64,000 nucleotides of DNA from Dirofilaria immitis (GCA_024305405.1 JAKNDB010000103.1:3224001-3288000); one strand, 5' to 3'. Positions 13,931 to 27,029 are shown, numbered from the stretch's first letter. A program made the numbers and translations. The notes: generated by a model from the letters alone, not told the origin.

Positions 13931-14584
13931 ATATATAATGCAAATGAAAAATTAAAAAAGGCAAAAATTGATAATTTTAACGCAATATCAGATAAATTAC
14001 GTGATCAATTTAGTGTCAAGAAAAATGTTGACATGATAATTAATCTCGACATCATCTATAAATGATTAATTAGGATAATAGTTAATGATATATAATTATC
14101 AGTATCAACACAATAATGCGTATTATAATTTTAACTTAAATTATGATTGAAATAAAAAGATTATTCTCGTATTATTTTGTTATAATTTCGATTTTTGATA
14201 ATTTCGAATTAAATAAAATCAATTTTCCTTTTTAAATTATACTTTGATAACAATTTTTTTATATTAATTTTTTTTTCTAAAAAAGACAAAAAAATTGGAT
14301 AACATTTAATTATTATTATTATTATTATTATTAGACTAATATTTAATCTTTAACTATTATCCTAATCAATCATTTATAGATAAGCACTATCTCAAACAAT
14401 TCTCGATTGTTAAGATGATAAAAATTTTCCAACAAAATATTACACGAATACAAAATTATTATCGCCTTGTTAAGAAATCAGAAAATGATGATTATATGCG
14501 ATATGAATTGGTAAATCTAAGTTTAATTACTAAACTTCTAAATTAAATATTTAGGAACTTTATTAAACCGAAAAAAATAGATAA

Positions 14585-14788
14585 AATAATAGTCTAAATT
14601 TCATTTCTCAACGATGCATACAACGCAATATTACGGTAAATATTGGTATCAAAAGAAAAATCAAGAATGATGATATGAATCTCAAAAGTCTTGAAATCGG
14701 ATCATCAGGTTTAAGTGGATCAGATTACGGTATAGCCTTTCATCATGTTACAAAATCATTTGGATATTACGATAAATTAGAAACATAA
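14585..14788 (+). CDS. Coding-looking open segment, 67 codons, no homolog recognised
   Basis: A plus-strand frame is open between stops for 67 codons and ends at TAA 14786-14788. Its right half reads KSLEIGSSGLSGSDYGIAF and then HHVTKSFGYYDKLET, which is much less biased than translations of the neighbouring A+T-rich DNA. There is no ATG near its left end; the only internal ATG leaves about 34 codons. It could be a terminal exon, a relic or chance. I recognise no family. Confidence 0.22.
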   Translation, partial: NNSLNFISQRCIQRNITVNIGIKRKIKNDDMNLKSLEIGSSGLSGSDYGIAFHHVTKSFGYYDKLET

Positions 14789-16429
14789 GAAATAAATATA
14801 AGCCAAGCTTTACATATATTAAACGAATCTTAAAAGGATGAAAGTTCAAAAGGTCAGGGAAGGAAAAGTTTAAAAACGAAAAAGATATGAGTAATAATCT
14901 GAAAAAAACGAATTTGCATTTTGTGCAGATATCAATTATCGTTTTATTTCGTCAATTTATTAAGTTTTAAAATATTAAAAACAAGGAAAAAAATGAAAGT
15001 TCAAAAGGTCAAGGAATAAAACGATTTACGAAGAAGAAAAAATTTTCGCATCGTTTTTTTCTTAATTTTATTAATCAATTAAATTTTAAACTATTCAAAT
15101 TTTTAACTCATCCAATATTTCATTAATATTTGCAAATTTGTTTTTTGAAATTATCAAAATTAATCAAATAATCATTTCAACAATATTCACATTGTTAACA
15201 ATAATTGTTAACAATCAATAAACTATTGAATTATATATGTAATAATTTGATTTCTAAAAAAAGGAAATGAAATAATTGAAAAAATATATACGAAATGAAT
15301 AATTGATAATTTAAATTTTATTTCAATCAAATATAAATTATATATTTTCTTTAATTTATTTTTTCTTTTTCTATTTAAAAGAAATGGAAATGAAATGAAA
15401 ATTTTAAATTATTTATTTGTTTTTCACATTTAAGTTTCTCTTATGATTGAATTGATTAATTGGCATAGTGCGATAAAAATATCATTTCAAATTTGATTAA
15501 AAATTTAATATTTTATTAGCAAAAAAGTATTGAACAATAAAAATTTCAACTTATCAAGACTTTTAACACGTAACAACAACTTATCAGACCATTTAACACT
15601 TATTTTTCCTCAATGAAACTTTATCAAAATTAAAAAGCAAGTAAAAAAGAGGCAAAGGGGAAAGAAAGCGAGAGAGAGAGAGAGAGAAAGAAAAGAAAAA
15701 TATTTCTTAATAATACAAAATCGATCTTCTGAATAAAATACGAAGAAGAATAAAATAATTTATTATCAGTAATTATGAATATTAATTTCGAATTTAATTA
15801 TAAAATATCATCGATCAGCCTAAATAATTCAATTCAATCGATTCAAATTCAAATTTTAATTCTTTTAAAATAATTATAAGCTAAAAAAAGCAAAAAAAAT
15901 AATGAGATAAAACTATCGCGAAAATAAATCAAAATCATTTAAAGCAATCAGAATACAATCATACATTACATTATCAATCAATTAGTGATAATGTTTTAGA
16001 TAAAAATTTGAAGATATTTTTGAACGAAAAAGAAGACGAGAAAACGATAATAAAATGCAAGAAATTGATTTGATATATTTACAAAAAGATTTAATTTAAG
16101 AAAAAAAGTTCAATATATTTTATTTTAAATAATATTTATTTTTTAATTTTTGATTGATAAAAAAATTTCACTATCACTTCGTATCTTTTGAATATTTTCA
16201 AAAATATATATATTACTTTTTTGTTTTTGTTTTTTTTTAAATTTATTTAAATAAATTATTTTTAAAAATAATTTAAAATTTTAGGATACATTTCGTAGAT
16301 ATCAATAATACATATATGATAATATCATCTGATATTACAATTTATAGGAATATTCTTAAAAAAAAAAAAAATTCCACAGAATATTCCATTTTAATGGATA
16401 AAATTTTTGAGTATTATTTTTGCTAATTA

Positions 16430-16757
16430 AATTTGAATATAATATATTGCTAATTAAATTTGAATATATTTAATAATAATTAATTAATATCATAATTCAA
16501 ATATTTATTAGTCTTTTCTTTATCCAACAACATTTGCATATTTAAATAAATAAACATTGAACAATTTTGTCAATCAAATTATTTGAATATAATATTTTGC
16601 TAATTAAATTTGAGTATAATATATTGCTAATTAAATTTGAATATATTTAATAATAATTAATTAATATCATAATTCAAATATTTATTAGTGTTTTTTTATC
16701 AACAACATTTGCATATTTATATAAATAAACATTGAACAATTTTGTCGATCAAATTAG
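16430..16757. repeat. Direct duplication of about 145 bp
   Basis: The segment beginning TATATTGCTAATTAAATTTG near 16441 and ending near AACAATTTTGTCAATCAAAT recurs from about 16619 with a few differences. A short extra TTGCTAATTAAATTTGAG copy lies between them. Confidence 0.8.
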
Positions 16758-17639
16758 TATAAATTGCTATGATATGATAAAAGAATTTGAAATTTCGACG
16801 ATTTCCGATCTGTAAAATTCCTTTTAACAATTCTTTTCCGTCATTCAATCGATAATTCAAATTTAATCCAATCTAAATTAATTCATTTATAAATAAATCT
16901 ATTAGGAATTTTAGAAAAATATAAAAAAAGCCAGGTGAAGCTATTCGGAAAATTTTGACTGGCATATAAAGAACGCTGAATAAGTTTCTGAGAAAAGCAT
17001 AGCTATTTCTAATTCCTTGAGAATATGTATAAAAAGCTATATGATAAAAGCATTATAAGAATTTTTGAGCCAATGAATATTATTGGCCAAATATTGCAAT
17101 GATAATAAAAGAACGATTGAAATATAAAAGCAAATGATGAGAGGTACTTAAAGAAAAAAAATCAAATAATGAAAGGCATATCTAGAATATTTTGAGCCAA
17201 ATGAATAAAAATTGGCCAGATATTACAAAGACCTAATAGAAGAATTGATTATAGAACATTTTGGCTAATGTAAAAATTAAGAAGCCAAAAAAAATTAAAT
17301 AAAATTTTTGAAAATTTAAAAATTCAACGAATCGAATTAATTGTATTTGAAAAATTTCTACAACTGCTAGTTTTAGATTATCAAAAAAGAAAAAAGCTGC
17401 CGAAATGTCTATAATTTTTTTCAGTAAGACGAAAAATTCAATTATTTATTTTTATTTTTTCTTTGCAAATATTTTTAAAATTGTTATAATTTAATAATAA
17501 TATAATTTTTGGATATTTATTTTTTGTTGATAAATGAATAATGTCAAAACAATTATTTTACGATTATTTTATCATTATTATTATACAAATAACATTTTTT
17601 AACTTATAACTGATCAAATAATTCATATGATTAACATAT

Positions 17640-18060
17640 TGAATTCGTGGAAACAAATAATGGCCAAGAATATTGAAAAATAAAAAAATAATAATAATAG
17701 CCAAGGACACTGAAAATAAAGAAGTAACAGTCAAGAGTATTAAAAACAAAGAAATAATAATAACGGCCAAGGATATTGAAAAATAAAGAAATAATAATAA
17801 TAGCCAAGCAAAATAGGAATTAAAAAATAACAGCCAAGGATATTAAAAACAAAGAAATAATAATAACGGTCAAGGATATTGAAAATAAAGAAATAATAAT
17901 AATAGCCAAGGAAAATAGGAATTAAAAAAATAACAGCCAAGGATATTAGAAACAAAGAAATAATAATAATAGCCAAGGATTTTAACAACAAAGAAATAAT
18001 AATAATAATAGCCAAGGATAATAAAAATAAAAAAATTATAATAATAGCAAAGAATATTAA
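17640..18060. repeat. Tandem repeat with AATAATAATAGCCAAGGA core
   Basis: About ten diverged units of 35-60 bases contain AATAATAATAGCCAAGG followed by ATATT(G/A)AAAA(T/C)AAAGAA. The minus-strand frames across it give only IIIISLFL-type low-complexity peptide, so it is not treated as coding. Confidence 0.85.
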
Positions 18061-18374
18061 AGTAAAGGAATCATTCGTTCTCTTCTACCGGAAGGAAGTA
18101 ATTTGTGATGATATTTGCAAAAAGTTTAAAAATGTTTCCGCAAAAAAAAAGTAAGGAATGAATGATAAAGGAAATTGAACTTCCTAAAGCATTCTCTTTC
18201 CATGTGATTTATCAAAATTCAATTAATCAAAAATATTATAAGAATTATGTTTTGATAAAAAAAAAATTGATTTAATCAATTCGAGAAAAGAGAATCGAAT
18301 TAAAGATAGTGAAATTTTTTGAGAATGCAATGGAATTGACTTCTTATGTTATCGATTACTGAAAAGATAAAATT

Positions 18375-18738
18375 ATATATTATAGATTATTATTCATAGA
18401 ATAAAGCTATATCATCGATTACTGATAGATAAAGCTATATTACCGATCATTGATAGGTTAATGCTGTATCATTGATCACTGATGATAGGGTAAAGCTATA
18501 TTACCAATCAGTGATTATTGATAGGATATAGCTGTATCGTCGATTATTGATAGGATAAGGTCGCATTAGATAGGACAAAGTTATATTACCGATCAATGAT
18601 GGAACAAAGCTGTTTTATCGATCACTGATGATAAGGTAAAGCTATATTACCGATCACTGGTTATTGATAGAAGGAAATTATATTATCGATTATTGATAGG
18701 ATAAAGTTACATTACTGATTGCTGATAAAGCTATATTA
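18375..18738. repeat. Degenerate repeat immediately downstream of TRPA
   Basis: Ten or so diverged units of 30-45 bases contain AAAGCTATATTACCGATCA and ATTGATAGGATA. The array stops about 50 bases before the TRPA stop codon, so it may be part of the 3' UTR or terminator region. Confidence 0.7.
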
Positions 18739-18789
18739 CAATATTTGTTTTCAAATAATCTGAAATTATTTTAAAAACTTAATATACAA

Positions 18790-21700
18790 TTATAATTGCA
18801 ACAAATTCGACCAATCTAAACCAATAAGCCATCGTGCAAATTTTCGTCCATAACTCTCAGGATCTTCATCAATTTCAGTATATGATTGACCATTGATGGT
18901 ACCTTTGAATGGTTCAATACCAGATTCAATACTTTCAATAAGTTGTATTATTGCACCATCTAATGTAATTTGTACCGCTCGACCAACTATTCCACGTTTC
19001 AACAAACGCATTCGTCGATCACCAGATGGAAATTGTAGATGATATATCTGAAGGATTTTTTTATTATCAGAATCATTTATTGATTTAAATTCGAGAAAAA
19101 TAATTACTTCATATTAACTCATATATTATCAGAATCATTTATTGATTTAAATTCGAGAACGAAAAAAATGCCTCCTTTAAAAGTTTGCTTATTTTTTTTT
19201 TTTTTTTGCATAAATGAAATAAGAAAGATCAAACATTATGTAATAATTGGGATGAAATATTTTCATCATTTAATTGTTGTCCATTATGATTGTTACAATT
19301 GATAATTTTGCCATTATCATAATTAACTGTTACACTCTTCAGGGTATTTTATTCGATTTGCTAAAAATTTTAAATTTAATTTTCGTTGAAAAAAAACTTC
19401 AAAATTTACGTATATTATAATTATATTAATTTATCTTATCATTAATTGATAAATGATAATAAACAATTATTAGTTTATTTGTTATTTGTCAAAATGACAA
19501 TTAGTTATTGTTAACTGATAAATGATAATAAACAATTATTAGTTTGTTTGTTATTTGTCAAAATGACAGTTATTATTAACTGATAAATGATAATAAACAA
19601 TTATTTGTTAATCGTTAAAATGACAACTAGCTATTATTAATTGATAAATGATAATAAACAATTATTTATTTATTTCGATTCATAAAAATGATAATTACCT
19701 ATTTGTTCTTTCATTCTTATATTCCATCTTCGAAACATTTTCTTCGAAAATATCAGAATTATTTGCATCTTAAAAATTATCATCTTTAATTCAGAAGTAA
19801 AAAAAGGAAAAAAAACAGATTTCAACAATTTACGTCAACATAGAAGATAATGAAAATTTTAAAAACAAACGTCAAATAAATTAAAAATGTACACGTATAC
19901 GTCTACACGTGTGCGAAATATACACGTATACAATTTGCTCAGTACACGTAACGTAAAAGAGAAATGAAAAAAGATTATTCCTATAAATCATACCATCAAA
20001 TATAACATTCATCCATGTAGTAAATGATGTACCATCATTATTAATTATGAGTATATTATTTGTTTGTTTACGATGTAGCATATTGATATAAGTTGAAATA
20101 CAATCGCATGATTCTGATAATTGTAAAGATTCGATAGCAAAATTAACCTAAAATAAAATAATTTATCATTTGTGAAAGAATTTTAGTCTTCAATCAAATA
20201 TCAAGACTAATCTCGACATGTTATTTATTTCAATAATATAAAAATAAAAGATTGAAAAAACAAAAAAAACGATATTTCAAGATTAAGCAATCGTAATAAT
20301 AATTAAATAACATGAAAGGAAACTTCAAGACTAACATTGATATTAAATAATTTATTTAAGAAAAGAGAAGGAAAAAAGAAAACTTCGAGATTAAAGTTTT
20401 GATGTTAAGCAATTTTTAAAAAGCATACTTCGAGATTAATTTGAAAGAAATTTCAAGACAAACTTTGGTGTTGAATGTGTTTTAAAAAAAAAATGATTAT
20501 TTTCAAGATTAACCTTAATATCAAGCAATTTTTCTTGAGCTGTTTGACGAAGTTCATTAACATCACCAACTGCCAATGATATCTATAATTAATTCTAAAT
20601 TAATTATCCAACCTAACCTATAATAAACAATTAATTAAATTAAAAGTAAACAAAAATGCATACCATTAAATTCATCAATAATATCACCGTACTTATTTCG
20701 AATGCTAATAGAAGTAAATTTGGTATCCATTCCTTACGCTCTAATACATTATCCGCATCTACTTCACCTTTAAAATAAAGTTTAATTTTTTTTTATTAAA
20801 CTTAAAAGAAAGATTAATGATCATTTTTATTTTTATAAACAAAACAAGAATTATAGCTATAATTATCCTTATTTATGAATCGTTTTTTATTGTTTACATT
20901 CTAATACATTGTCCACATCTATTTGACCTTTAACACTTTTAATAAAGCTTAATTTTTTTTTATTAAACTTAAAAGAAAGATTAATGATCATTTTTATTCT
21001 TATAAATAAAACAAGAATTACAACTATAATTATCCTTATTTATGAATCCTTCATTCATTTTTTTTGACGAAAAAAGAATAGAAAAATAGAGCAAAGATAA
21101 GATACCGATCATCATAGCTGATGTTTTCGTGATCGCTTGTAGTATCATTAGTAATTTCTGGGCAACTGTTGAATTTTGTGAAAACTAAAAATATCGGATA
21201 GTTTCTTTTTTGTTTTTCTTATCAGTTCTTTTAGAAATTAACAAATGTATAAAATTTATTTTTTTAATATATTTAATTGTTTATTTTAAATATGAAATTT
21301 TAATAATCCTTTTTTTTTTTAAAAAAATATCTACCACTTCATCAGCTTCCCAGGGTTTTTGACCGCTATTTCGCATTACCAAATGAAATGCAAATGCAAA
21401 TGCAAGAAGTGTTGGTATCCATATTATTGCAATCTAAAATATTATATTTATCATTATTGTTATCATTGATAGATTTATCAATATTACTATCATCCAATGA
21501 TTTATTATTTTTATCAATCATTACTAGTGCTATGATAATTAAAAGTTATCGGTATTGTTGCAATTACGTAATGTATTTATCATCATTATCACTACTATCA
21601 GCGTCATATTATTACGAAGTGGATGAATTAAGTCAAATGGATGGAACTGCTGTCATTGCTTTTTAGCACGATTAATATACAATGGTTATCTTTCTTATCA

Positions 21701-24700
21701 TCGTTGTTGAAATTGCTGTCATTAGTTTTTAGCGCTAGTAACATAAATGATATTTATCACTATTGTTATCATTGATATATTTATCAATAGTTTTTAACGC
21801 TAGTAGCATGTTTTTAGCGCTAGTGACATAAATGATATTTAAATCATTGGATGATAGTAATATTGATAAATATATCAATGATAACAATAGTGATAAATAT
21901 CATTTATGTTACTAGCGCTAAAAACTATCATTTATGTCATTTTTATCATCATTACTGGTGCTATAATAAACAAAAACTATCCATATTGTTGCAATTTGTA
22001 GCGCATTTAGTAATGTTATCGTATTTATCAGCACTATTATCATACAATGATTATCATTCTTATCATACTTATGACTACTAGTTTAGAAATTAGGAAAAAG
22101 AAATTTGATATTTTAATAAATACAAGAAAAATCGATCAATCTAAATAGAAGAAATCTAATTTTGACTAATTGATTTATAAGTAAATATTTATTCATGCCA
22201 TATTATTATCAGATTTTTGGCTCAGATAATTTTGACGACTTATCAGTAGATTGATAAGCTCAAATTTTTAAGAGTCGATTAAAATTAATTAACGAAAAAA
22301 GTGGTAAAAAAAGATTTGAAAGAAGATAAAAGTTAAGAAGAAAGAAGAGGAAAGATTAACAGAGAAAAGAAGAATGAATTATAATAAAATTTTAATTTAT
22401 TTTTTTGGCCAATTTATCATATAATTTTAGGCCAACGATTCAAACTTTTGCTATGTGATTTCGTTTTTTCAGGCCAGAATTTCAAACTTTCATTAAATGA
22501 TTTTTTTTATTTTATAGAAGACATTAAAAATTCATAAAAATCTGTAGGAAAAAAATCAATATTATCAATTTCAATCCTTCCTATCTCGTAATATTATCAT
22601 TTTATTGCTTTAAGTGATAATATCAGGGAGGAATGGAAGAAGAGGATATTTGCTTGCTTTATCACGACATTGAAATATTTGAAATGTTTAATGCTTAAAT
22701 GTAAAATTTAATATTAAAAAGAAAAAATAAAATATCACACTGAAAAGATAACCTAAAAGATAAATTGATAAGATAAAATTGAAAATCAAAAAAAGAAAAA
22801 TTTCAAACATTTAAATGTAATTTTTTATATTTATCTTATCATATCACTTCTTCTATACTTATCAATTTTTATAAATAATACTATATATCTTATCATTTTA
22901 TCATTTTTTTCCATATTATATCAGAATAATAAGAAAGATGAAGATAATTAATTAATTAATAAAAAAAGAAAAAAAACCTGAGAGAATGAATAGAGAATAC
23001 GTGAGAGCATAAGGATATAGATACCGTATGGTGATTTTCTAAGAATATATAGGAAATTGATCCATGCCGAAATGATAGCGATAATTGGTAATAACCAGGT
23101 GATAAAATGCTATAAAATAATTAATTGATAAAATTAATTTAAACGAAACTTATCAATGACAAAATCAAAATCTCATAACTATTACAATCTAAGATTTGAA
23201 GCCTTATTATAAATTTTATCAGCTTATCAATATTTTCTGAAATCAAAAATTTTATCAAATATTATGCAAAATTATAAAATTTAAGCCAAATATTAAACAT
23301 ACATTCAACATATTATTTATATATCTATTAGAAGTAATCAGTAATAAATTAATTTCTAAAGATAAGAGATAAATTTTTTTTCAATTTTATATCGCTTAAA
23401 ATTTTATTTAATATTTTATAATTAAAATTTAGCCAAGTAATCTAACGATTAATTAATTAATAATTTACTATCTGATAATTTGATTAATTTACCAATGACT
23501 AGTTGATAATTTTACTAATTGTAGTTATATATTGAAATGAAATAGGCCAAACGTTTTTCATATCATAATTAATGATTTGATATTTCATTTTCTTATAAAC
23601 TTATATTTCACTTGATAAAAGTTTTCAAAAATTTTAAAACCTAGAAAGTTTCTTAGAAATTTTAAAGCTAGAAAGTTTCTTAGAAATTTTAAAGCTAGAA
23701 AGTTTCTTAGAAATTTTAAAGCCTAGAAAGTTTCTTAAAATTTTTAAAGCCTAGAAAAGTTCTTAGAAATTTTAAAGCTGGAAAGTTTCTTGGAAATTTT
23801 AAAGCCTAAAAAGTTTTTAGAAATTTTAAAGCTAGAAAGTTTCTTAGAAATTTTAAAGCCTAAAAGTTCTTAGAAATTTTAAAGCTAGAAAGTTTCTTAG
23901 AAATTTTAAAGCCTAGAAAATAATTTATTATAATTTTGGAATTTATAAAGAAAATATAAAACCTTTAAATCAGAATTATAATCATTATAGGAAAATAACA
24001 ATGGTGTCCAGACAAATAGAAATGTAGCAATATATGTTATCACATTAAAAGAATACGACATGATAAACCATTTACTAATTTTACCTGATTGAAGTTTTAT
24101 CGCACATTTTACTACCTGTAAAAATTAGATTAGATTAGATAATTTATGAGGGACTTTTAAAATGATTTTTACCTAAATGTTGTTGTTGTTGCTGTTTTTT
24201 TTTTTTTTTTTTTTAAATTATCTCGTTTATTTAATCAAATCAGTAGAATTTTATCAGTGATCATAATCATTTCTATGAACATCTTTCTTTACTATTGTAA
24301 CTAATCGATTCCTATTTCTCGTTTTACAGTAATAAATAAATGCTACTGCTATTCTAAAATTTAAATTATCAAAAAATTAGAAGTTTTTTTCTTTTTAGAT
24401 TGCTATATTTTTATAGGTATAAAAAGTAAATGCCGCCTAAGTTCGATTAATTTGTTTTTTCAATTTCATAATAGAATAGCAATAAATAATTGAGACATTC
24501 TCGATAATTGTCTAGAATTATAAATTTTGAATAAATGCATCCATAATTTAAGATTTCGTCTCGAAGAAAATGCATCGGAAAATTTCGTCTCATCGAAGAA
24601 AATGCATCGAATAGAAAATTAAAAATATTGTAAAACAAACCAAGCAGAAGCCAAAAATGATCAAGAATAATGTGGATAGAAAATCTTGCACGTTATTTTT

Positions 24701-26976
24701 ACCAAAAATATAACTCGAGAGTAAGACGAGAAAAATCAAATATGCTATAATATGTATAACATAGAAATAAGCTTGTGAAAGAAGTTTCTCGTTGATAAAA
24801 TTAAGTATCATTGGATGTCGTATTATATTCCATCGATGATTGTCTTTCTGTAAATTCCTTCAATTGTTATTTATTTTAAATATTATAATTATTAAATTTT
24901 AAAATTAAATTCAAATTTATTAGATTAGAAAAGGAAAAAAATTTGAAATAATTATCGAATATTTCTTATCATTTTTATCATTTAAAATATTAAATTATCT
25001 CTTTATATATTTATTCGTTGATTAAATTAAATTAAATTAACTAATTTATTAATATTACCAAATATTTTAATTCACGCCAACTTATTATTTCTTCTCCTTC
25101 TTCCGAACCATCTATAATATACGGTAAATTTATAGTATCATCTCTTCTTATGATTACAATTTATGATTGCTGTATTGATTATGTTGAAAGTATTAAAATT
25201 AAAGTTAATTTGTTTCATATTGATAAATGATTATACAATTGATAATTATAATCAAAAACAATTTGCATATCAATTTGTGCAAAATAAAAAATTTACAATT
25301 ATAATTTTTTTCTTAAATAGTTTACTTATCAATTTATCATATAATAAAATTTAAAAAGCATACTCAAAATAAACTGCTTTGTGACAATCTATTTTTAATC
25401 AGTTATCCTTATCACTCATTATGTTATTGTATCATTTAAGAATCGTTTTCAAAACTGTCCTATTTGAAATTATTTGATAAACGATACTTGAACTTTTATC
25501 AATTTGCTTATCCTACTTTCAAAATAAGAAATGTAATGATATATCAGATAGGATTCTAGCGAAGAATTCATCATTATTAGATTGAAGCTTACCGTTAATT
25601 GATAAACGATACTTAAACTTTTATCAATTTACTTATCTTACTTTCGAAATAAGAAATGTAATGATATATCAGATAGGATTCTAGCCAAGAATTCATCATT
25701 ATCATTATTAAATTGAAGCTTACCGTATCGGAAGAGATAAATAATTCGATCATCCAATTGTATTCGTCTTGTACGACTATTATAAAAATCTCTACTACAC
25801 CTGTAATACAATGATATTATGATTTTTTTCTTTTTTAAAATACAATTATATTTTTTCTTTATTCATAAAAATTAAATTTCTTGCAATCATTAAGAAATTT
25901 GTTTGAATACAATTTTTATGAATTAATTTTAATTTTTAGATTTCGAATTTAATATCAATTTTTATTTTATTTTATTACTATCGATTTAAACACTAAAAAT
26001 TGATATTGATTTATTGATTTATCGATTTAAACACTAAAAATTGATATTGATTTATTGATCCAAATACTAAAGACTGATAATTTACTGATTTATCGATCTA
26101 AATACTAGATATTCATGGTTTATTGATTTATCGATCTATATACTAGATATTCATGGTTTATTGATTTATCGATCTAAATACTAAATATTCATGGTTTATT
26201 GATTTATCGATCTAAATACTAAATATTCATGGTTTATTGATTTATCGATCTAAATACTAGAGATTGATAGTTTATTGATTTATCGATTGAAATACATAGT
26301 TTATTGATTTTCACATTTGATAATTGTTTTATCGATTTAATCGTTGTTTATGTTTACATATTTCAAAAAAAAATCAATCGCTCTATGATACAGTTTAACA
26401 TTATTATAAATAACATTATCGATAACAACATTAATTGCTTCACCGATTAAATTGTTACAAATTTAAATAACTAAAAAAATAAAAATATTTTATTTCTTAC
26501 AGTATACTCATTAATATTACGTCACCTTTAAGATTAGTTTATCACTACTTACCGTACTACAACTTATCATCTACCGTATCACAGGAAAGAATTCTGCACT
26601 GAAATTAACTCTTCGAAAAATATAGCTTATTTTATAAATTTTCTTAAAATATTTAATACAACTTTTTAGCAACTATAAATGTTATATAACTTAAATTTAA
26701 AATTTATGCTAATTTGAAAACCAATAATTTTTGTATATAAAAACCTAAATCGAAATATTATCCAGGTTATATTCAGGTTATCCTAGTATTAGATTATATT
26801 ATTCAGGTTATCCTAAAATTAGATTATTCGAGTCTTTTTATTCCTAAGAAATTGCTAAAAAAAACGAACGGATTTAGCGTTTCCTCACTATTCTCCATTA
26901 ATTTCTCAAGTTCGGGAATTTCCAGTATCGATTGTTTTTCCTGATTCATGTAAGTTAAGCAAACATTCAAGCACTT
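18790..26976 (-). CDS. TRPA-type cation channel, transmembrane and C-terminal part
   Basis: Exons from high to low coordinate: 26976-26870 (tentative), 26598-26575 (tentative), 25800-25724, 25111-25059, 24847-24641, 24115-23963, 23109-22978, 21433-21335, 21184-21106, 20767-20664, 20582-20514, 20147-19994, 19768-19699 (tentative), 19047-18790. The translation has the TRP layout: RHPMILNFINEKLL before S1, S3-S4 with SAWINFLYIL, S5, the pore helix and filter KTSAMMIGEVD, and S6 running into LLMNLMISLAVGDVNELR, which is diagnostic for TRPA. A family member would be a plasma-membrane cation channel for sensory stimuli. The filter Gly-Glu sits where human TRPA1 has Gly-Asp. TRPA proteins normally carry a long N-terminal ankyrin array; none was found up to 45 kb. 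Phases agree at every firm junction except the last, which needs one extra base. Family confident; 5' end unknown. Confidence 0.85.
19425..19675. repeat. Tandem repeat of about 65-75 bp, four copies, in the last TRPA intron
   Basis: Units contain AACTGATAAATGATAATAAA, then CAATTATT and TTTGTCAAAATGACA. Four copies are recognisable with decreasing similarity to the right. Confidence 0.8.
19885..19960. other. ACGT-rich patch in a TRPA intron
   Basis: ACACGTATACG, CTACACGTGTGCG, ACACGTATAC and GTACACGTAACGT lie within 75 bases of otherwise A+T-rich intron, directly beside the exon at 19994-20147. It is not tandem in the strict sense and its function is unknown. Confidence 0.6.
20741..21050. repeat. 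160 bp tandem duplication covering the 5' part of a TRPA exon
   Basis: The block that begins CTAATACATT in the exon 20664-20767 and runs through its 3' splice site and the upstream intron recurs 160 bases to the right (CTAATACATT at 20901). The second copy still reads QIDVDNVL after an AG, against EVDADNVL in the real exon, but has no continuation of the exon. Confidence 0.85.
21723..21927. repeat. Perfect 67 bp inverted repeat, 71 bp spacer, in a TRPA intron
   Basis: Arm 21723-21789 (starting TAGTTTTTAGCGCTAG) is the exact reverse complement of 21861-21927 (ending CTAGCGCTAAAAACTA). The spacer 21790-21860 carries two further diverged pieces of the arm (AACGCTAGTAGC and TTTTTAGCGCTAGTGACATA). 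The transcript would fold into a long hairpin. No transposase or clear target-site duplication is seen. Confidence 0.92.
23625..23930. repeat. 27-28 bp tandem repeat, about 11 copies, in a TRPA intron
   Basis: The unit is GAAAGTTTCTTAGAAATTTT followed by AAAGC(CT)A. The array stops some 30 bases from the exon at 23963-24115. Confidence 0.9.
25485..25735. repeat. Tandem duplication of about 118 bp reaching a TRPA exon-intron border
   Basis: The block starting GATAAACGATACTTGAAC and ending in AAGCTTACCGT occurs twice. The right copy contains the real donor of the exon 25724-25800 (minus-strand ACGGTAAGCTT); the left copy repeats that donor near 25590 without an exon. Confidence 0.85.
26010..26300. 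repeat. About 38 bp tandem repeat, seven or eight copies
   Basis: Units contain GTTTATTGATTTATCGATCT followed by AAATACTA(A/G)ATATTCATG. It lies in the intron between the tentative exon 26575-26598 and the exon 25724-25800 of TRPA. Confidence 0.85.
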
Positions 26977-27029
26977 CTGTGATTCTCGATTTTCTCATTC
27001 ATCTTAATTCTCGACACTAAATTAAGCTT

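Larger units (their letters stand above)
13931..17630. other. A+T-rich intergenic DNA
   Basis: Apart from the open segment at 14585-14788 and the direct duplication at 16430-16757, only poly-A/T tracts and short GA runs (about 15665-15700) are seen. Confidence 0.5.

Noticed and set aside
17564..18015. Minus-strand frames with repeated IIIISLFLISLAV peptide
   Set aside because: They follow the AATAATAATAGCCAAGG tandem repeat and have no independent support.
21388..22081. Plus-strand frames of 92 and 76 codons
   Set aside because: They overlap a TRPA exon on the other strand and the 67 bp inverted repeat; composition is that of the repeat.
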